NCBI GenBank assembly: GCA_964468005.1 | Contig: CAYXUT010000032.1 | Coordinates: forward strand, 1-20,504 | Source: TMED8 sp964468005 | GTDB taxonomy: Bacteria; Pseudomonadota; Alphaproteobacteria; Rhodospirillales; Casp-alpha2 | Direction: 5' to 3' | Length of the DNA: 20,504 nt | Shown: positions 1 through 8,109 of the stretch, piece after piece | Numbering within the stretch: the first letter of the stretch is position 1 | How the letters are laid out: the number at the start of each line of letters is the position of its first letter | The notes under the pieces: model-generated | The model's input: the letters and a program-made list of their open reading frames with translations, nothing else | Databases searched by the model: none | Told to the model about the DNA's origin: nothing | Position numbers and translations under genes: made by a program

Positions 1-395
1 ATGAACTCTACCGGCACCAGCGCTGTGTTCGCAAGATTCCGAGTGCAACACATGACAACAGCCTTAAAGAACCTGAACAAAACGTCAGACTTTGGGAACT
101 CTTGTTCTTCATCTACTGTAGTTGGCTGGAAGAAAAGAACTTACAGCGACGGAAGTCTACCTGGCTACAGACCTACCAAAGGGCAGCGCAACAATCTCTA
201 TTAGTCATTTGAAAAATATTAGGTTATTGAAAGGAGCACTGGCAACCAACGAGTTATGTCTGGTAGTCGCCAGTGCAATCGCCGTGGCTCATGATGGCAA
301 CGTCATTGTTAAAAGTGTTTCCAGCCAGGTCGTAACAGCAATGTTGGAGTTGCCAATCGTAGCAGGTAATCCTACACAATAAGCTCTTAAGAAAT
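1..395. other. Unassigned region downstream of the suf operon
   Basis: No recognisable gene. Short open frames exist on both strands: two plus-strand frames are open from the window edge to about 204 and 212, another runs 122-382 from a TTG directly after a stop, and a minus-strand frame is open from about 143 off the left edge. None has a motif I recognise, and because they overlap they cannot all be real. The stretch looks lower in GC than the genes to its right. It may be the end of a neighbouring gene, a decayed gene or plain intergenic DNA. It contains the hairpin at 236-276. Confidence 0.4.
236..276. repeat. Imperfect hairpin downstream of the suf operon
   Basis: GCACTGGC at 236-243 is the exact reverse complement of GCCAGTGC at 269-276. 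Inside it, ACCA (245-248) can pair with TGGT (261-264), giving a longer stem interrupted by an asymmetric bulge with a 12-nt loop. It lies about 120 nt past the ferredoxin stop on the minus strand. No run of T follows it in either direction, so it is not a textbook intrinsic terminator. It could be an mRNA 3'-end structure, part of a small RNA, or chance. Confidence 0.4.
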
Positions 396-728
396 TCAGA
401 TACCAATCAAATTGTAGTGCTGTGCCGGCAGCGTGACCACTAATCCGTCCAGTTCCTTGACCATGGTGATCTGGCACCCAAGCCGCGAGGTCTTGCAGAC
501 GTCGAAAGCGAGGTCGAGCATGTCTTCTTCTTCCTCGCTGAGTTGCGGCAGTTTGTCGAACCAGACTTGATCCGCAATCACATGACAGGTCGAGCAAGCC
601 ATCGAACCCTCGCATGCCCCCTCAAGATCTATACCGTTTTTTCGCGCGATCTCGAGCACTGACCAACCCTCGGGCGCTTCCACTTCGTGGGCTTCTAGTT
701 GAAGGTCAATAAACGTCATTTTAAGCAC
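396..728 (-). CDS. fdx: [2Fe-2S] ferredoxin, adrenodoxin/ISC type
   Basis: A small electron carrier of the adrenodoxin/Fdx family, presumably cytosolic, likely to supply electrons for cluster assembly. The family ligand pattern is complete: C39, C45 and C48 in ACEGSMACSTC, and C85 in SRLGCQI; C78 is an extra cysteine outside the ligand set. At 110 residues it has the usual length. The chosen start is GTG at 728, giving MLKMTFID, which resembles the MPKMTFI start I recall for relatives; ATG at 719 is the alternative and neither has a strong ribosome binding site. It is the last gene of the suf series, 50 nt after sufA. A ferredoxin of this type is usual in ISC operons, so its place in a SUF operon gives the cluster a hybrid character. 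Confidence 0.9.
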   Translation of the reverse strand: MLKMTFIDLQLEAHEVEAPEGWSVLEIARKNGIDLEGACEGSMACSTCHVIADQVWFDKLPQLSEEEEDMLDLAFDVCKTSRLGCQITMVKELDGLVVTLPAQHYNLIGI

Positions 729-778
729 GAGTGTTCGTCCAGTGGATAGGCACCGGCCTCTAACGCTTCAATCGCGAT

Positions 779-1144
779 TTATACAGAAAAGCTCTCGCCG
801 CAACCGCAGACGTTCTTGGCGTTCGGATTACTGAAAATAAAACCCGACTGCAGCTTGTCTTCCTTGTAATCCATTTCACTGCCCATGATGAACATTACGG
901 CCATCGGATCGATGAATATCCTCACGTCCTTGCTTTCAACCACTTCTTCGAGACCAACCTTTTCTTCCGCATATTCAAAGACATAGGAAAGACCAGAGCA
1001 GCCCTTGGTTGACACAGAGACGCGCAAACCGGTTATCGGCTTATCGCTTCTCTTGATCAGCGCTTTGACCCGATCAGCAGCCGCGTCGGTTAGCGTGAGG
1101 AGTTCCGGGCGTTCGGTATCAGCTTTCATGTCGTACACCTTCAT
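779..1144 (-). CDS. sufA: A-type Fe-S carrier protein SufA/IscA
   Basis: An A-type carrier (HesB/IscA/SufA family, 121 aa) that takes clusters from the SufBCD scaffold and passes them to target apoproteins. The three invariant ligand cysteines are present: C49 in STKGCSG and C113/C115 in NVCGCGESF near the C-terminus. The start is ATG at 1144; a second ATG at 1129 has a better-spaced AAGGT upstream and would remove only five residues, so the exact start is open. It lies 15 nt after sufT and before the ferredoxin. Context favours the name SufA, although sequence alone does not separate SufA from IscA or ErpA. Confidence 0.93.
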   Translation of the reverse strand: MKVYDMKADTERPELLTLTDAAADRVKALIKRSDKPITGLRVSVSTKGCSGLSYVFEYAEEKVGLEEVVESKDVRIFIDPMAVMFIMGSEMDYKEDKLQSGFIFSNPNAKNVCGCGESFSV

Positions 1145-1159
1145 AGACCCTACATAGTC

Positions 1160-1555
1160 TCAAAACATGCCGAGGGCAAGTTTGGCGTCCTCAGACATAC
1201 GATCCGGCGTCCAAGCCGGCTCCCATACGATCTTGGTCTCGATCTCACCCGTGCCTTTGACAGTCGCAACAGCATCCGACACCATACCCGGCATCTCACC
1301 TGCCACGGGACAGCCAGGCGCCGTCAGCGACATCTCAACGGACACGTTGCCGTCCTCATTGATATCTATGGAATAGATCAGACCAAGATCATAGATATTC
1401 ACTGGAATTTCTGGATCATAAACGGTTCGAATGGCTTCAATAACGGCCGGTTCGTCCGCAACCTTGGCACCCGGCTCTAAGGGCGCTCCCGACTTGGCAG
1501 AAAATTCCGTCTGTTCATGATCCGGCAACGGCGCATCGTATCCATGAGATTCCAC
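1160..1555 (-). CDS. sufT: SufT, MIP18/DUF59-family Fe-S maturation factor
   Basis: A DUF59/MIP18-family protein of 131 aa. Family members act as accessory factors in Fe-S protein maturation, above all when demand is high. The hallmark DPEIPVNIYDLGLIY lies at residues 48-62, followed by the conserved TAPGCP with C82, the single cysteine of the domain. The first 35 residues are a charged, low-complexity extension ahead of the domain. The start is GTG at 1555, supported by GGAGG about 10 nt upstream. It sits 18 nt after sufE and 15 nt before sufA, so it is almost certainly cotranscribed with them. Confidence 0.92.
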   Translation of the reverse strand: MESHGYDAPLPDHEQTEFSAKSGAPLEPGAKVADEPAVIEAIRTVYDPEIPVNIYDLGLIYSIDINEDGNVSVEMSLTAPGCPVAGEMPGMVSDAVATVKGTGEIETKIVWEPAWTPDRMSEDAKLALGMF

Positions 1556-1573
1556 TTGTTTTTTCCTCCGTTC

Positions 1574-2017
1574 TCAAACGGCATTGGCCGGCAAATTGCC
1601 ACCGGCTCGGCCGAGTTTTTTCATATGTTCAAGCATCGCCATCATGCCAACTTGGCGTTGGGTGGTCAGCGCACCTAGATTGAGCTGGCGCACATGCTCT
1701 TCCGTTAATGCATTCAATTCGTCTGTCGTCAAGCCGCTGAACGCCTGCACCATCATCGAGACCAATCCCTTGACGATAATTGCATCCGAAAACCCCCTGA
1801 AGAAATGACGCCCCTCCTCCATTCGATCGACGATCCAAACCTTTGACATGCAACCGTGCATCAGATTGAAATTGGATTTCCAGTCTTCGGAAAATTTGCC
1901 TTCATCGGCCTTCTTGCCGATATCGATGATATATTCGAAACGTAGATCCTCGTCGTCGATGATCTCAAGCGCTTCAACGAATTCATCAAATCGTTCCATG
2001 CCAAGATCCGCGCTCAT
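1574..2017 (-). CDS. sufE: SufE, sulfur-acceptor partner of SufS
   Basis: SufE takes persulfide sulfur from SufS and relays it to SufB. The protein is 147 aa, a normal length. The acceptor cysteine is C56 in the loop HGCMSKVW, equivalent to C51 of E. coli SufE. The region VKGLVSMMVQAFSGLTTDEL and the C-terminal segment ending in MLEHMKKLG match the family fold. The ATG at 2017 overlaps the sufS stop as ATGA, so the pair is probably translationally coupled, which fits the need for balanced partners. Confidence 0.93.
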   Translation of the reverse strand: MSADLGMERFDEFVEALEIIDDEDLRFEYIIDIGKKADEGKFSEDWKSNFNLMHGCMSKVWIVDRMEEGRHFFRGFSDAIIVKGLVSMMVQAFSGLTTDELNALTEEHVRQLNLGALTTQRQVGMMAMLEHMKKLGRAGGNLPANAV

Positions 2018-3285
2018 GCCAGCATCTCCATGGCTTTCTCGATCGCCGCTACCAATGCATCAACATCTTCGCGGCGGTTATAAAGCGCGAACGACGCACG
2101 CACCGTACCTTCGATACCCAGACGGTCCATCAGAGGCTCCGCGCAATGCTGGCCGACACGCGTCGCGATACCTTGCCTGTCCAATATCGCCGCCACGTCA
2201 AAGGGGTGTAGACCTTCCACCAGAAACGAGATGATCGCCGCCTTGTCAACCGCCGTTCCAAAAAACCGGAACCCCTCGATTTCGGCTAGGCGCTGGTTGG
2301 CATAATCCAAGAGGCCTTTCTCGTGCGCGTGAATGTTTTCCATGCCGAGATTTTCGACGTACTTGATTGCGGCGCTCATGCCAATGGCTTGAACAATGGG
2401 CGGCGTACCCGCCTCGAACCGGTGAGGTGGCTCGGCATAGGTGATACCATCGAAACTCACACGCGCGATCATGTCGCCACCGCCTTGGTAAGGCGGCATG
2501 CTTTCCAAGATTTCGGACTTCCCATACAGCACACCGATGCCGGTCGGCCCGTAGAGCTTGTGCCCTGTAAAACCGTAAAAGTCGCAATCCAAGCCCTGTA
2601 CATCAACGGGCTGATGGACGATACCCTGCGCGCCATCGACCAAGACCGGTACACTTTGCGCATGCGCCATTTCGACCAAACGCTTGATCGGCACACGCGT
2701 ACCCAAAACGTTGGAGCATTGGGTAATGGCAACCAGTTTGGTCTTGGCATTCAATAGCGCTTCGAAGTCTTCCAGCCGAAACTCACCTGTATCAGTAATC
2801 GGCACCACCCGAAGCTTGGTACCCTTTTTTTTGCACACCATGTGCCAAGGCACGATATTAGCGTGGTGTTCCATCTCGGAAATGATAATCTCGTCGCCGG
2901 CATTAAGGTACTTCTCGCCCCAAGTATTGGCGACAAGGTTAATGGATTCCGTCACGCTTGAGGTAAACACGATGTTCTTATCGCTCGGCGCGTTGATGAA
3001 ACGCGCGACGGTCTCACGTGCTTCTTCGTAGGTATCTGTTGAGCGCTGGCTTAGGTAGTGAGCACCCCGATGCACATTCGAGTAATAGCTCTCGTAGACT
3101 TCGCGCACCGCGTCTATGACGACGTGAGGCTTTTGCGCGCTAGCGCCACTGTCCAAATAGACCAGCGGCTTTCCATAAACTTCACGAGAAAGAATCGGAA
3201 AATCCTGGCGCACGCGCTCGACATCGTAGGCAAGTGTTGTGTCATCGCCCAATGACGGGTTGACCATAGGTTTCATGCTGCTCAT
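2014..3285 (-). CDS. sufS: SufS, group II cysteine desulfurase
   Basis: A PLP enzyme that removes sulfur from L-cysteine, leaving alanine and an enzyme persulfide passed to SufE. Numbering from the chosen start, the PLP lysine is K243 in GFTGHKLYGP and the catalytic cysteine is C381 in RVGQHCAEP, the group II (SufS/CsdA) arrangement. Upstream, EMEHHANIVPW and VDGAQG are the usual cofactor-pocket motifs. I chose ATG at 3285 because it overlaps the sufD stop as ATGA and has AAGGAG about 11 nt upstream; ATG at 3309 would add eight residues (MDQGARRR) inside sufD. It is the second desulfurase in the operon, and the following sufE supports its SUF role. Confidence 0.94.
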   Translation of the reverse strand: MSSMKPMVNPSLGDDTTLAYDVERVRQDFPILSREVYGKPLVYLDSGASAQKPHVVIDAVREVYESYYSNVHRGAHYLSQRSTDTYEEARETVARFINAPSDKNIVFTSSVTESINLVANTWGEKYLNAGDEIIISEMEHHANIVPWHMVCKKKGTKLRVVPITDTGEFRLEDFEALLNAKTKLVAITQCSNVLGTRVPIKRLVEMAHAQSVPVLVDGAQGIVHQPVDVQGLDCDFYGFTGHKLYGPTGIGVLYGKSEILESMPPYQGGGDMIARVSFDGITYAEPPHRFEAGTPPIVQAIGMSAAIKYVENLGMENIHAHEKGLLDYANQRLAEIEGFRFFGTAVDKAAIISFLVEGLHPFDVAAILDRQGIATRVGQHCAEPLMDRLGIEGTVRASFALYNRREDVDALVAAIEKAMEMLA

Positions 3286-4637
3286 TCTGCGGCGTGCTCC
3301 TTGGTCCATTCCTCAGCGAGAAAGCATTGGGCCGGCAAACGGTGAACGACCAGATCAGCCATCGATTGACGCACCGCCTCATCTGAAATCTCTTCAAGCG
3401 CTTCGGCAACAAAAGACTGGATAAGGAGGTTGCGGGCAAGGGCGTCGGGAATACCGCGTGAGCGAAGATAGAACAAGGCTGTGGTATCCAACTGCCCACA
3501 TGTGGCTCCGTGCGAGCACTTGACGTCGTCAGCGTAAATTTCCAGTTCCGGTTTGGCGTCCATACCCGCGTTGTCGGACAGTAGCAAGGCTTTCGATAAC
3601 TGATGACCATCGGTTTTCTGGGCATCCTTGTGAACAACGATCTTGCCTTGGAATACGCCTTTTGATTCGTCGTCTAGTACGCCCTTAAACACCTCGCGAC
3701 AGGTGGTGCGCGGCACCGTGTGTTCGATTACGGTGGTGTTGTCACAATGCTCGCGGCCCTTCATCAGATAAGCGCCGTTGAGCCCGCAATGCGCACCTTG
3801 CCCTTCCAAGCGGACAAATGCTTCCGTCCGAGAAAGCCGGCCGCCCGCCGACATGCAAAATGTCTCGTAGGTAGCATCACGGCCAACACGCACGTGCATA
3901 GAGCCCAAGTGCGTGGCCTCCATATTTTCCGTCTGCACACGGTAATGGCGCAGCTTAGCATTATCGCCGACATCGATCTCAGTGACCGAGTTCGCAAAGT
4001 ACGGACCGACGCCAAGACCATCATGATGCTTGATCAGCGTCGCCTGACTATTCTCCTCCATGACGATCAAGTTGCGCGGATAATAGGCCACCGGCCCATC
4101 CGTCAGGCCGGCAACAAACACCATCTCGACCGGTGTCTTGACAACCACGCCCTTGCGCACCCGGACAACGACCCCGCTATTCATCATGGCTGTGTTCAAG
4201 GCCAATAATGGCTTCGCCACCAGCCACCCGATCCGGCCGAGATAGGCGCCGACCCACTCGGGATCCTCCGCCATGGCATCTGCAAGAGATTGCACGAGCA
4301 TACCGTCCGGGAGATCGTCGAGCCTGGAAAAATCAGCCCGAAGACAGCCATTGACGAAAACAATGCGCGGCGTGTTCGCGTCACCTGGAAACAATGTTGG
4401 CAACTGGTCCACGTTGGCCGCACCATCAGCTTCCGTAACGGGGCGGAACTCAGTGTCTTCCAAAGACCTCAACGGGGTATATTTCCAATCTTCCATTTTA
4501 GTATGCGGTAGGCCGAGATCACGAAACTGCTCGATACCGCCGCGCCGCATTGAATCGAGCCACGTCAAGCCATAGCCCGGCAACCCAGGAAGCTGCGTCT
4601 CAAAATCGGCCAGAAATCTTTCGTTGGAGGAGTTCAC
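3282..4637 (-). CDS. sufD: SufD, Fe-S scaffold subunit
   Basis: SufD pairs with SufB on a SufC dimer to form the SufBC2D scaffold and is linked to iron entry. The protein is 451 aa. The C-terminal family block is clear: DVKCSHGATCGQLD (H376 corresponds to the histidine implicated in E. coli SufD), followed by LFYLRSRGIP and the helical tail. The N-terminal helical domain contains HTKMEDWKYTPL, common in SufD proteins. The start is GTG at 4637 with GGAGG 9 nt upstream. It lies 17 nt after sufC and overlaps sufS by 4 nt. Confidence 0.94.
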   Translation of the reverse strand: MNSSNERFLADFETQLPGLPGYGLTWLDSMRRGGIEQFRDLGLPHTKMEDWKYTPLRSLEDTEFRPVTEADGAANVDQLPTLFPGDANTPRIVFVNGCLRADFSRLDDLPDGMLVQSLADAMAEDPEWVGAYLGRIGWLVAKPLLALNTAMMNSGVVVRVRKGVVVKTPVEMVFVAGLTDGPVAYYPRNLIVMEENSQATLIKHHDGLGVGPYFANSVTEIDVGDNAKLRHYRVQTENMEATHLGSMHVRVGRDATYETFCMSAGGRLSRTEAFVRLEGQGAHCGLNGAYLMKGREHCDNTTVIEHTVPRTTCREVFKGVLDDESKGVFQGKIVVHKDAQKTDGHQLSKALLLSDNAGMDAKPELEIYADDVKCSHGATCGQLDTTALFYLRSRGIPDALARNLLIQSFVAEALEEISDEAVRQSMADLVVHRLPAQCFLAEEWTKEHAAE

Positions 4638-4654
4638 TGTAATTATCCTCCGTC

Positions 4655-5404
4655 CTACTCAGCCGCCTCAGCAAATTCGGCGTAGCCCTTTTTCTCAAGC
4701 TCGTGGGCTAAGTCCTTGCCGCCGGAACGCTGGATACGGCCATGTGCCAAAACGTGCACATAGTCGGGCACGATATGATCGAGCAGACGCTGGTAGTGCG
4801 TGATCACCAGCGTTGCACGGTGCGGCGAACGCAGCGCGTTGACGCCGTCGGAAACAATTTTCAAAGCATCAATATCGAGGCCGCTGTCGGTCTCGTCCAG
4901 CACGGCAAGGGCCGGATTGAGCACGGCCATCTGCAAAACTTCGTTTCGCTTTTTCTCTCCGCCCGAAAAACCAACATTTACAGCGCGTTTCAGCATGTCG
5001 TCAGAAATGTCAAGTTCTTTGGTCTTTTCGCGCACCAGCTTGATAAATGCCATGGCGTCCAATTCTTCCTCGCCCCGATAGCGGCGCACAGCGTTAAGTG
5101 CTTCTTTCAGAAAGGTGGTAGTGGGCACGCCCGGAATTTCAACCGGATATTGGAAGGCCAGAAACACCCCCGCTCCGGCGCGGTCTTCTGGGCTCATTTC
5201 CGTCAGGTCTTCTTCCTTGTAACGGATTTCGCCCTTGGTGACCTCGTAACCGTCACGCCCGGCCAACGTGTAGCTCAGCGTGCTCTTACCCGAGCCGTTC
5301 GGCCCCATGAGCGCATGGGTTTCGCCAGCATCGATATTGAGATCGATACCTTTGAGAATTTCCACGCCATCTACAGCGACGTGTAGATTCTTGATTTCCA
5401 ACAT
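4655..5404 (-). CDS. sufC: SufC, ABC-type ATPase of the Suf scaffold
   Basis: A soluble ABC ATPase that drives conformational change in SufBC2D. The protein is 249 aa, close to E. coli SufC. Walker A is GPNGSGKST (34-42), the signature is FSGGEKKR (146-153), Walker B is LAVLDE (166-171) and the switch histidine is H203 in ITHY. I chose ATG at 5404 (MLEIKNLHV), the family start, with AAAGGT upstream; an in-frame TTG at 5440 would add twelve residues without family support. It lies 38 nt after sufB and 17 nt before sufD. Confidence 0.96.
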   Translation of the reverse strand: MLEIKNLHVAVDGVEILKGIDLNIDAGETHALMGPNGSGKSTLSYTLAGRDGYEVTKGEIRYKEEDLTEMSPEDRAGAGVFLAFQYPVEIPGVPTTTFLKEALNAVRRYRGEEELDAMAFIKLVREKTKELDISDDMLKRAVNVGFSGGEKKRNEVLQMAVLNPALAVLDETDSGLDIDALKIVSDGVNALRSPHRATLVITHYQRLLDHIVPDYVHVLAHGRIQRSGGKDLAHELEKKGYAEFAEAAE

Positions 5405-5442
5405 TGATGATGACCTTTGATCTTCATGCCGCAACGCCAACC

Positions 5443-6900
5443 TCAGCCGACGCTACCTTCCAAACTAATGCCGACGAGCTTCTGGGCTTCAACGGCGAAT
5501 TCCATGGGCAACTGCTGCAACACTTCGCGACAGAACCCATTAACCACAAGCGCCACGGCGGCTTCCTGGTCGATGCCGCGCTGGCGTAGGTAAAACAGTT
5601 GATCCTCGTTGATTTTCGACGTCGTCGCTTCGTGCTCGACGACGGCGTTCTTGTTCTTGCTTTCAATGTAGGGAACCGTGTGGGCGCCGCATTGATCTCC
5701 GATAAGCAGCGAGTCACATTGCGTATAGTTACGTGCCTCTGTCGCTTTCGGTCCCATCCGCACGAGCCCTCGATAAGTCTGATCCGAGCGTCCGGCCGAA
5801 ATACCCTTGGAGATGATCTTCGAAGTCGTGTTCTTGCCCAAGTGAATCATCTTCGTGCCAGTATCGGCTTGCTGGGCGTTGTTGGTAATGGCGATGGAGA
5901 AAAACTCACCAACCGAATTGTCGCCCAGCAGAATGCAGCTTGGGTATTTCCAGGTAATGGCCGAGCCTGTTTCAACCTGTGTCCAGGAAATCTTGGAGTT
6001 GCGGCCACGGCAGGCACCGCGCTTGGTGACGAAATTATAAATACCGCCCTTGCCGTTTTCATCGCCCGGATACCAGTTTTGCACAGTCGAATACTTGATC
6101 TCCGCATCGTCCATGGTAACCAACTCGACGACGGCGGCGTGCAATTGGTGCTCGTCGCGCATCGGTGCGGTACAGCCTTCAAGATAACTCACGTACGACC
6201 CCTCGTCGGCTATGATCAAAGTCCGTTCAAACTGGCCGGTGTTCTCGGCATTGATGCGGAAATAGGTGGAAAGCTCCATCGGGCAGTGCACACCTTTCGG
6301 CACATAGACGAAGGAACCATCGGTGAACACGGCGGAATTCAGGCAGGCGTGTTTATTATCGGTGTATGGAACGACACTTCCGAGATACTTCTCAACCAAC
6401 TCAGGCCATTGCTGCAAGGCCTCCGAGATTGGGCAGAAAATGACACCGACCTCTTCAAGTTTGGCCTTGAACGTAGTGGCAACAGAAACGGAATCGAAGA
6501 TGGCATCTACGGCAACCCCAGCCAAGACTTCTTGCTCGTGCAGCGGAATACCGAGCTTCTCGTAGGTCTTGAGTAGTTCTGGATCGACTTCATCCAGGCT
6601 TTTGGGCTTGTCGGCGGCCGATTTGGGCGCCGAGTAGTAATAGGAATCCTGATAATCGATGGCCGGAAAGTCGGGCTTCTGCCATTCGGGCTCCGGCATA
6701 TTGAGCCAGTGACGATAGGCCTTAAGCCGCCATTCCAAAAGCCAATCGGGCTCGCCCTTCTTGGCCGAGATGAAGCGGATGATATCTTCGTTAAGACCCT
6801 TCGGCGCGGTTTCCATTTCGATGTCGGTGACGAAGCCGTACTTGTACTTCTCTTCCGTCATCTCGCGAACTTGCGCCACTGTGTCTGGTGCTGCGATCAT
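5443..6900 (-). CDS. sufB: SufB, Fe-S scaffold subunit
   Basis: SufB is the scaffold on which the nascent cluster is built from SufE-delivered sulfur. The protein is 485 aa, a normal length. Strongly conserved blocks are present: PVEL-like HCPMELSTYFRI, then YLEGCTAP, and the C-terminal NYTQCDSLLIGDQCGAHT (C395, C404) followed by VEHEATTSKI, the region holding the catalytic cysteine and glutamate in E. coli SufB. I chose ATG at 6900 with AAGGG about 10 nt upstream; a TTG at 6924 would add eight residues. It lies 33 nt after the IscS-like gene and 38 nt before sufC. Confidence 0.96.
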   Translation of the reverse strand: MIAAPDTVAQVREMTEEKYKYGFVTDIEMETAPKGLNEDIIRFISAKKGEPDWLLEWRLKAYRHWLNMPEPEWQKPDFPAIDYQDSYYYSAPKSAADKPKSLDEVDPELLKTYEKLGIPLHEQEVLAGVAVDAIFDSVSVATTFKAKLEEVGVIFCPISEALQQWPELVEKYLGSVVPYTDNKHACLNSAVFTDGSFVYVPKGVHCPMELSTYFRINAENTGQFERTLIIADEGSYVSYLEGCTAPMRDEHQLHAAVVELVTMDDAEIKYSTVQNWYPGDENGKGGIYNFVTKRGACRGRNSKISWTQVETGSAITWKYPSCILLGDNSVGEFFSIAITNNAQQADTGTKMIHLGKNTTSKIISKGISAGRSDQTYRGLVRMGPKATEARNYTQCDSLLIGDQCGAHTVPYIESKNKNAVVEHEATTSKINEDQLFYLRQRGIDQEAAVALVVNGFCREVLQQLPMEFAVEAQKLVGISLEGSVG

Positions 6901-6933
6901 CTTATTGTTGCCCTTATCGTTCAATCATCATTG

Positions 6934-8076
6934 TCATGCCGCTGCCCGGCTATTGCCCTTGCGCTTCCAAAGATCGAGCCATGCGTCGATGAATTTCTCC
7001 ACGTGGGGTTGCGTGCTGCTGTTTCCAAGGCTGACGCGGATCGTCGCAATGGCGTTGTCCTCGCCGATCCCCATGGCATCGAGAACGTGGCTCGGTTCGA
7101 CCTTACCGGCGGAGCACGCAGAGCCGGCACTGACCGCCACACCGGCAAGGTCAAGCGCCATCACCTGCGTATCGTTGCGCACGCCGGGCATTGTCATGCA
7201 ACTGGTATTCGGCAACCGGGCTGCGCCAGCGCCAATAATCTTCATATGCGGCACTTCGTCAAGCAGTTGTTTCTCCATACTATCGCGCAAGCCCACCATA
7301 CGATGGGCTGAGTTCTCAAGATCGCTCGCCGCTAGGCACGCCGCCACGCCAAATCCGACAATCCCAGCAACATTTTCCGTGCCGCCGCGAAGACCGTGCT
7401 CTTGACCTCCGCCCAAGATAATTGGCCTAAGATCGTCGCGCTTGCGGCAAATTACTGCACCAACCCCTTGCGGTCCGCCGATCTTGTGCGCCGACAGCGT
7501 CATGAAATCAACATTCCAACCAGAGAAATCGATGGCAACCTTGCCTGCCGCCTGCGCGGCATCGCTATGAACCTTGGCGTCATGGCTCCGCGAGATTTCG
7601 ACGACGTCCTTGATTGGTTGCAAAACGCCGGTCTCATTATTGGCGGCCATCACCGAAACAAGCGCCGGAGTTTCATCAGCGCCAAGCAACTGATCGAGGG
7701 CGTCCAAATCGACAACGCCATCGACAGAAACCGGAATGACGTTGGTATTCTGAGATTTCATCAGTGCGACCCGCAGAACCGCCGCGTGTTCAACCGCCGA
7801 AACCAAGATTCGCGGCATCCCACATCCGGCGAGCACAAGGTTATTGGCCTCGGTGCCGCCCATGGTGAAAATCACTTGTTCGGCGTCAGCACCAACCAAA
7901 GCCGCAACCTCTTCACGAGCTTTCTCGATCCGGCGGCGCGCTTCGCGGCCAGGCGCATGCACGGACGACGGATTGGTCGCGCCAAGCGCCATCGTCTCAG
8001 CCATGGCCTTGATTACCTCGGGCTGGGCCGGCGCGGTTGCGTTGTAATCGAGATAGACGCTAACGTCCGTATTCAT
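6934..8076 (-). CDS. iscS: Group I (IscS/NifS-like) cysteine desulfurase
   Basis: A PLP-dependent cysteine desulfurase of 380 aa, distinct from SufS in the same operon. The start YLDYNATAP is typical of the IscS/NifS branch. The PLP lysine is K198 in LSAHKIGGPQG, and the catalytic cysteine is C321 in the flexible loop SAGSACSAG, the group I arrangement. Both catalytic residues are intact, so it is probably active. It sits 33 nt after iscR and just before sufB, the same place as in many alphaproteobacterial suf operons. It may feed SufB directly or supply other sulfur routes such as tRNA thiolation. The symbol is by family; the assignment as cysteine desulfurase is much firmer than as IscS or NifS. 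Confidence 0.92.
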   Translation of the reverse strand: MNTDVSVYLDYNATAPAQPEVIKAMAETMALGATNPSSVHAPGREARRRIEKAREEVAALVGADAEQVIFTMGGTEANNLVLAGCGMPRILVSAVEHAAVLRVALMKSQNTNVIPVSVDGVVDLDALDQLLGADETPALVSVMAANNETGVLQPIKDVVEISRSHDAKVHSDAAQAAGKVAIDFSGWNVDFMTLSAHKIGGPQGVGAVICRKRDDLRPIILGGGQEHGLRGGTENVAGIVGFGVAACLAASDLENSAHRMVGLRDSMEKQLLDEVPHMKIIGAGAARLPNTSCMTMPGVRNDTQVMALDLAGVAVSAGSACSAGKVEPSHVLDAMGIGEDNAIATIRVSLGNSSTQPHVEKFIDAWLDLWKRKGNSRAAA

Positions 8077-8109
8077 GGGTCGAATTTTCCGATCAGGCGA
8101 GCAAAAGGT

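Noticed and set aside
122..382. 86-codon plus-strand frame in the left-end region
   Set aside because: It starts with TTG directly after a stop, lacks a ribosome binding site and any recognisable motif, and competes with other open frames in the same DNA.
3286..3309. Longer sufS start at ATG 3309
   Set aside because: It would lie inside sufD and add eight residues; the ATG at 3285 forms a normal ATGA overlap with the sufD stop and has AAGGAG upstream.
5405..5440. TTG start for sufC at 5440
   Set aside because: ATG at 5404 gives the standard SufC N-terminus and length.
5599..6576. 325-codon plus-strand frame opposite sufB
   Set aside because: It lies wholly antisense to an intact, strongly conserved sufB and shows no family motif; such mirror frames are common in GC-rich genes.
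6901..6924. TTG start for sufB at 6924
   Set aside because: ATG at 6900 has an AAGGG upstream, so the eight extra residues are not needed.
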